Shown: piece by piece, positions 32,478 to 35,956 of the stretch
Layout: each line of letters opens with the position of its first letter
Numbering within the stretch: position 1 is the stretch's first letter
Origin: Betaproteobacteria bacterium UBA931
GTDB lineage: Bacteria > Pseudomonadota > Gammaproteobacteria > Burkholderiales > Casimicrobiaceae
NCBI GenBank assembly: GCA_002293615.1
Contig: DBDN01000081.1
Location: 25,744-61,699 of the forward strand
DNA length: 35,956 bases
Direction of reading: 5' to 3'
The notes under the pieces: generated by a model
The model's input: only the letters and a program-made list of their open reading frames with translations
The model's database searches: none
What the model was told of the DNA's origin: nothing
Made by a program: the position numbers and the translations under genes

Positions 32478-33574
32478 GCCATCTCCAATTTCAAACCGGC
32501 TTGAGCCGTGCGCTCGGCTTGCAGTGCTTCATAATCGCGGTTCAGTTCGCATCCGATCCAATTCCTACCCAGATGCTGCGCTACCTGACCGACGGTGCCG
32601 GAGCCAAAGAAAGGATCGAAAATAATATCGCCGACACGCGATCCGGCCAGAATACAAGGCTCAACCAGTGCTTCGGGGAACGTCGCGAAATGTGCGCCGG
32701 TGTACGGTTGCGTCGGGATTGTCCAGACACTACGCTTGTTGCGCGTGCCAGCGTAGTCGATATTCTCTCTGTCGGCGCGATGTTGGGCTTGTTGTCCTGG
32801 CGGGGTGCCTTCTTTTGTTGATCGAGCGAAAGAGTTTTTCTTTGAACCGCTGTACCGACCGATCAATCCGTTATGTCCTCCTTTGCCGGTGTCCCATCCG
32901 GATGGTACATGCTGTTTTTTCCGATACGCTTCTGGGTTCAAGTTCTCTTTTGAATCGTATCCAAGAGTACGATTCCGTACTACCCCGGCGTCGCGGTTTT
33001 CGTGAGTTGTTGCGTCTTCTTTGATCGCGGCAGCGTCGAAATAATATTTTCGACTTTTTGATAGAAGAAAAATATATTCATGCGATTTCGTGCATCGATC
33101 CTTAATGCTTTCGGGCATCGGATTTGGTTTTGACCAGATAATATCTTGGCGCAATATCCATCCAGCGGCTTGCAATGCAAACGCTACGCGCCACGGGGAT
33201 CCTATAAGGTTTTTTGTTCTTAGCCCGGTGAAAGTTTTTTGGCGTCCGATAGAGGTGTTTCCGTGTAAATCCTTGCAATGTTTTCCCCCCGTGCTACCGC
33301 CCCATTTATCATCGTGTGCATAGCTGTCTCCGAGATTAAGCCAGAGTGTTCCGTCATCAGCTAATAGCTGGCGACACAATGAAAATACTTCGACCATATT
33401 TTTCACGTACTCATCGACAGTGCTTTCTAAACCAAGCTGTCCTTCTACGCCGTAGTCTCGTAGCGCAAAGTACGGCGGGCTGGTGATGATGCAATTAACG
33501 CGCACGCCAGACTTGATCATGTCTCGCATGATTGCGCGGCAATCTCCGAAGTGGCAGCGGTTAAGCCAGTTCAT
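32474..33574 (-). CDS. DNA methyltransferase of the N4-cytosine/N6-adenine class (TSPPY type)
   Basis: Amino-methyltransferase for DNA. Motif IV is NCIITSPPYFALRDYG (residues about 27-42). A variable middle follows, then motif I near the C-terminus, FDPFFGSGTVGQVAQHLGRN and IGCELNRDY. This beta-class order (IV before I) is typical of N4C and some N6A enzymes. The S-P-P-Y form is more common in N4C enzymes, but the base cannot be called from this. The ATG at 33574 gives 366 residues and has AGGA upstream. The frame opens to 33667, overlapping the DUF5131 gene. It overlaps the C5 gene by 4 nt, so both enzymes are made together. No restriction endonuclease is visible. Confidence 0.9.
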   Translation of the reverse strand: MNWLNRCHFGDCRAIMRDMIKSGVRVNCIITSPPYFALRDYGVEGQLGLESTVDEYVKNMVEVFSLCRQLLADDGTLWLNLGDSYAHDDKWGGSTGGKHCKDLHGNTSIGRQKTFTGLRTKNLIGSPWRVAFALQAAGWILRQDIIWSKPNPMPESIKDRCTKSHEYIFLLSKSRKYYFDAAAIKEDATTHENRDAGVVRNRTLGYDSKENLNPEAYRKKQHVPSGWDTGKGGHNGLIGRYSGSKKNSFARSTKEGTPPGQQAQHRADRENIDYAGTRNKRSVWTIPTQPYTGAHFATFPEALVEPCILAGSRVGDIIFDPFFGSGTVGQVAQHLGRNWIGCELNRDYEALQAERTAQAGLKLEMA

Positions 33575-33641
33575 GCTGCGATATCCTGTTCCGCAAGTTC
33601 GCAAAATACGCCACACGAAAACCAACAGACGATTCTTTTTT

Positions 33642-34706
33642 TCACAATGCAATCTCCGGGAAAGCATCGTGTATCACGCCGTCGAGCGTGCGGCCTGCGC
33701 GTTTAGTGCCGCAGCGGAACATGACCCCTCTGTTGTATGGCGGAGGCAGTCCAGAAGGAGGGCGTTCAATCGTTTTGTGATGATATTTCGTATCGCATAG
33801 ACAATTTGGTGCCCATTCTCCCCACTGCTTAAAAAAGAACGGCACACCAGTGCTTACGCATTGATCTCGCAGGGAGCGAACCCATTCAGGATGCATCGGT
33901 CGGGCGTTTTTGCCGGATTCTCCGCCGACTATTAGCCAGTCAAGTTTTGTTAAGTCCGTTTCGACAGAACTATTCTCAAAGTCGGGATCATTAACAGCCG
34001 CTATCCACCTGCCTTCAAGTACGTTGTACGTTCCAGGTTCGTTTCTCCATTTTGGTTTTAATCCATAATCGTCAAGACACAATAAATCAATCGCCCCAAG
34101 CAACGGCTCCGCACTGATAAAGCGTAGCGCTGCCGGTGTCTTGAGAAGTAGCGGTATGCGTTCGTTCGCTATCTGTTGATCCTCAACAGAGACGCCAAGC
34201 CAAATACGCGGGTGCGGTTCTGATGATTGATATAACACTTGGTCATAGATTCCGTCAGGCTCAAATCCTCCGCCATAATGAACCGCATGTCTTGCCCATG
34301 TTTCTGATCTATTTGTTGAAAGATATTTTTGCATACGCTCTGGGCGTTTCGTTAATATTTGAAACACATGCCCGTCAATGCAGTTACGCCTTAAATACAA
34401 ACACGACCACATGACCCCGAACACACTATCAATAAAATCGTCCGGTACATTCTCGTGGAACAGATCGCCGCGCGGGCAGACGAAAATCTTCTTCGGCTTC
34501 TTTGTCCGTAGCGGCTCTTCCAGTTTTTCCGGGTGGCAGCGAACGTCGGTAAATGCGCGTCCGTACCAGATCGACTTTGGGTTCTTCGACCAGCGTTGCG
34601 TAACCTCACGCTCGGCGTAGCAGTGCTTGCATCCTTGCGATACTTTCGTGCATCCGGTTACCGGCGACCACGTCGTATCAGTCCATGAGATTTGACTTTT
34701 GTTCAT
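33642..34706 (-). CDS. DUF5131 (phage Gp37/Gp68, three-Cys motif) protein
   Basis: A 354-residue protein opening with SQISWTDTTWSPVTGCTKVS and QGCKHCYAE. The three Cys (19, 26, 29) define the family, and their C-x6-C-x2-C spacing looks like an iron-sulfur/radical-SAM-type site. LFHENVPDDFIDSVFGVMW, HVFQILTKRPERMQKYL, WLGVSVEDQQIANERIPLLL, RFISAEPLLG and WLIVGGESGKNARPMHPEWV are family segments. The function is not established. The known neighbour family, TcmP (three-Cys-motif partner), is absent here, and the gene instead sits upstream of two DNA methyltransferases. A nucleic-acid modification role is inference from this context. Confidence 0.9.
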   Translation of the reverse strand: MNKSQISWTDTTWSPVTGCTKVSQGCKHCYAEREVTQRWSKNPKSIWYGRAFTDVRCHPEKLEEPLRTKKPKKIFVCPRGDLFHENVPDDFIDSVFGVMWSCLYLRRNCIDGHVFQILTKRPERMQKYLSTNRSETWARHAVHYGGGFEPDGIYDQVLYQSSEPHPRIWLGVSVEDQQIANERIPLLLKTPAALRFISAEPLLGAIDLLCLDDYGLKPKWRNEPGTYNVLEGRWIAAVNDPDFENSSVETDLTKLDWLIVGGESGKNARPMHPEWVRSLRDQCVSTGVPFFFKQWGEWAPNCLCDTKYHHKTIERPPSGLPPPYNRGVMFRCGTKRAGRTLDGVIHDAFPEIAL

Positions 34707-34709
34707 GAT

Positions 34710-35012
34710 TTATTCGTTGCTTACTGCTACGCGCAACGCTGGCGGCGAGTGCATCCGTTGCTGTTCGCGTTCATAGGCTATTTTGCAATGCTTAGGTTCA
34801 GCAAAAAAGACCAAATCGACGACGAAACGGGCAATGCACCAGCCAATTAGTGGGTTTTCCTGCTGTGATTTGCGCCAGCAGCGCGCCGACAGGGTTTCGT
34901 CTGCCCAGCCATCACGAATCGGAAGCAGTGCATTGATAAGCTGGTCAAGCGCAATCAATACTTGCAGCAACCAAAATTGCAGATATTTCAGAAAGCGTTT
35001 GAATTTTTTCAT
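34710..35012 (-). CDS. Small prophage protein with a hydrophobic N-terminus
   Basis: A 100-residue protein. It starts KKFKRFLKYLQFWLLQVLIA, a basic then hydrophobic helix, followed by LDQLINALLPIRDGWADETL and SARCWR. The second part has NPLIGWCIARFVVDLVFFAE, then KHCKIAYEREQQRM. The 'LDQ..N.LL..W.DETLSAR.WR' pattern recurs in small proteins of many prophages whose function is unknown. The ATG at 35012 is preferred; the frame could begin at 35069 but would then overlap the DUF2303 stop. It stands between DUF2303 and DUF5131. Confidence 0.7.
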   Translation of the reverse strand: MKKFKRFLKYLQFWLLQVLIALDQLINALLPIRDGWADETLSARCWRKSQQENPLIGWCIARFVVDLVFFAEPKHCKIAYEREQQRMHSPPALRVAVSNE

Positions 35013-35068
35013 GGTCGTTATATCTTTTTCACAAAAGGATACCGATGGGGCATAAAGCCCCGCTTTCA

Positions 35069-35932
35069 TTAAAAAGGCTTACCGAAAAAGAACGGTACGC
35101 CGGTTTTTTCTTTGATCGTCTGGATCATGGTCTTTGTCGCGTCTTCGAGCGCTTTGTCGTGGCGCAGCAATTCGTACCAAAACGTCAATCGTCCTTCACG
35201 TACTCGGTAGCGCAGGCGTACTTCGATCCGGTATGCATCACCGCTCCAGAAAACCGGAATACCGATATTGAAGCGATCAAACATTTGCATTTTCTGGATC
35301 GTCGCGTCATCGTCCTTATCGATAAACGCCATTTCAACTCCACCGGACTGCAAACGGATGAAACTCTTGAAACGCGCATCTTGGTTCGCTTCAAATTGCA
35401 GCGCCATGTCGAGCATTTGCACGCCAGACGCGCTGCCGTTGTGACTGGTGATATCGCTCATGTTGTCCTCAATGAACATCGCGAATTCAATTTGGCTCAT
35501 CAGCTTTTTGTCTGATCCTGTCCAGCGCTGGAACTCTTCGCTGTATTCCGGCAAGAATTTGGCTGTATGGTCGCGCCATGCCGGTTTATCTTCGTCTTCG
35601 CCGTGATCGTTCAAGATGGACAAAAAGTTGACTTTACAATCACGATAATCGACATCACACCAGACAGTTGCGTAAGCAAGCGAGCCGTGGCGCTTGATGT
35701 AGTCGATGAAGCTGTCCGCGTCGTTTAATTCAACGGCGGCTATTTTGCGGCGCGGCGTTGGACGTAATTGAATATCATCGTTATATTTGGTTGTCCAGCC
35801 AGGCGGCAGCAAGGCCATTTGCTGATCTTCGCTTGCTGCACTTTTGATGATAACGGGCGACTTCATTTCACGCGCCAGCGTTTCGGCGATATTTTCTGTT
35901 CTGGCAAGTTCTTCAAAAGTGGTATCGTTCAT
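35069..35932 (-). CDS. DUF2303 family protein (YfdQ-like)
   Basis: A 287-residue protein similar to DUF2303, a family found in prophages such as the one carrying E. coli yfdQ. Recognisable parts are LLPPGWTTKYNDDIQLRPTP, ADSFIDYIKRHGSLAYATVW, the acidic DVDYRDCKVNFLSILNDHGE, and FMIEDN-like FAMFIEDNMSDI. The C-terminus (WYELLRHDKALEDATKTMIQ) completes the family pattern. Its function is not established. AAAGGAAG lies before the ATG, and it is the first visible gene of the leftward operon. The start of that operon lies off the right edge. Confidence 0.88.
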   Translation of the reverse strand: MNDTTFEELARTENIAETLAREMKSPVIIKSAASEDQQMALLPPGWTTKYNDDIQLRPTPRRKIAAVELNDADSFIDYIKRHGSLAYATVWCDVDYRDCKVNFLSILNDHGEDEDKPAWRDHTAKFLPEYSEEFQRWTGSDKKLMSQIEFAMFIEDNMSDITSHNGSASGVQMLDMALQFEANQDARFKSFIRLQSGGVEMAFIDKDDDATIQKMQMFDRFNIGIPVFWSGDAYRIEVRLRYRVREGRLTFWYELLRHDKALEDATKTMIQTIKEKTGVPFFFGKPF

Positions 35933-35956
35933 AGTGCTTCCTTTCGATTAAGCGGT

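Noticed and set aside
1..35956. CRISPR arrays or insertion-sequence transposases
   Set aside because: No regularly spaced repeats and no transposase-like reading frames are visible on either strand.

Overview
The window reads as chromosomal DNA of a gammaproteobacterium outside the well-known enteric lineages. The reasons are the dusB-fis-purH-purD order, greB followed by a TIGR02449-like gene, zapA and a 6S RNA, a type I XerC, and a membrane formate dehydrogenase with Sec at the same residue number (196) as I recall for E. coli FdnG. Genus cannot be fixed from the sequence alone. Base composition is moderately GC-rich except for an AT-rich stretch at about 29.5-30.5 kb.

Layout. 1-2181: the N-terminal part of a membrane pyrophosphatase (hppA, cut by the window edge) and a membrane-anchored DUF2726 protein, both on the minus strand. 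2230-7788: a cobalamin uptake region made of a cobalamin riboswitch, the outer-membrane receptor btuB with a terminator, a small VOC-fold gene, the periplasmic binding protein btuF, and the convergent permease/ATPase pair btuC-btuD. 7886-9419: greB, a small coiled-coil gene, zapA, 6S RNA and a strong terminator. 9420-9745 has no supported gene and may hold a decayed one. 9746-10549: a TauE/SafE exporter. 10809-15565: dusB-fis-purH-purD-NUDIX, closely packed. 15587-18827: dgt (minus), xerC and a YpfJ-type zinc metallopeptidase.

18824-28178 is the most striking chromosomal block, a nearly self-contained selenoprotein island. It has a possible FNR-type promoter and a formate dehydrogenase alpha subunit with an in-frame TGA followed by a textbook SECIS hairpin. 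The beta and gamma subunits, fdhE, selA, selB and the tRNA-Sec gene follow, the last only 4 nt after the selB stop. Apart from selD (selenophosphate synthase), which is not here, the cell's special needs for making this enzyme are encoded in one transcription direction with overlapping genes. A 19-bp perfect inverted repeat with a 2-nt loop lies inside the start of fdhE.

28261-35956 is the left end of an integrated element. A tRNA-Leu(CAG) gene with its own strong promoter is followed by a tyrosine integrase, and repeats lie in and around the integrase gene. Next come two AT-rich plus-strand cargo genes (DUF3223-like and DUF1643). A minus-strand run, read in the order of transcription (right to left), then encodes a DUF2303 protein, a small prophage protein, a DUF5131 (Gp37/Gp68, three-Cys) protein, a TSPPY-type DNA methyltransferase, an unusual repeat-bearing C5-cytosine methyltransferase and an AlpA-like HTH protein. 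The right end of the element lies outside the window. The DNA-modification genes together with DUF5131, and the AT-rich cargo pair, are the best places to look for undescribed biology.
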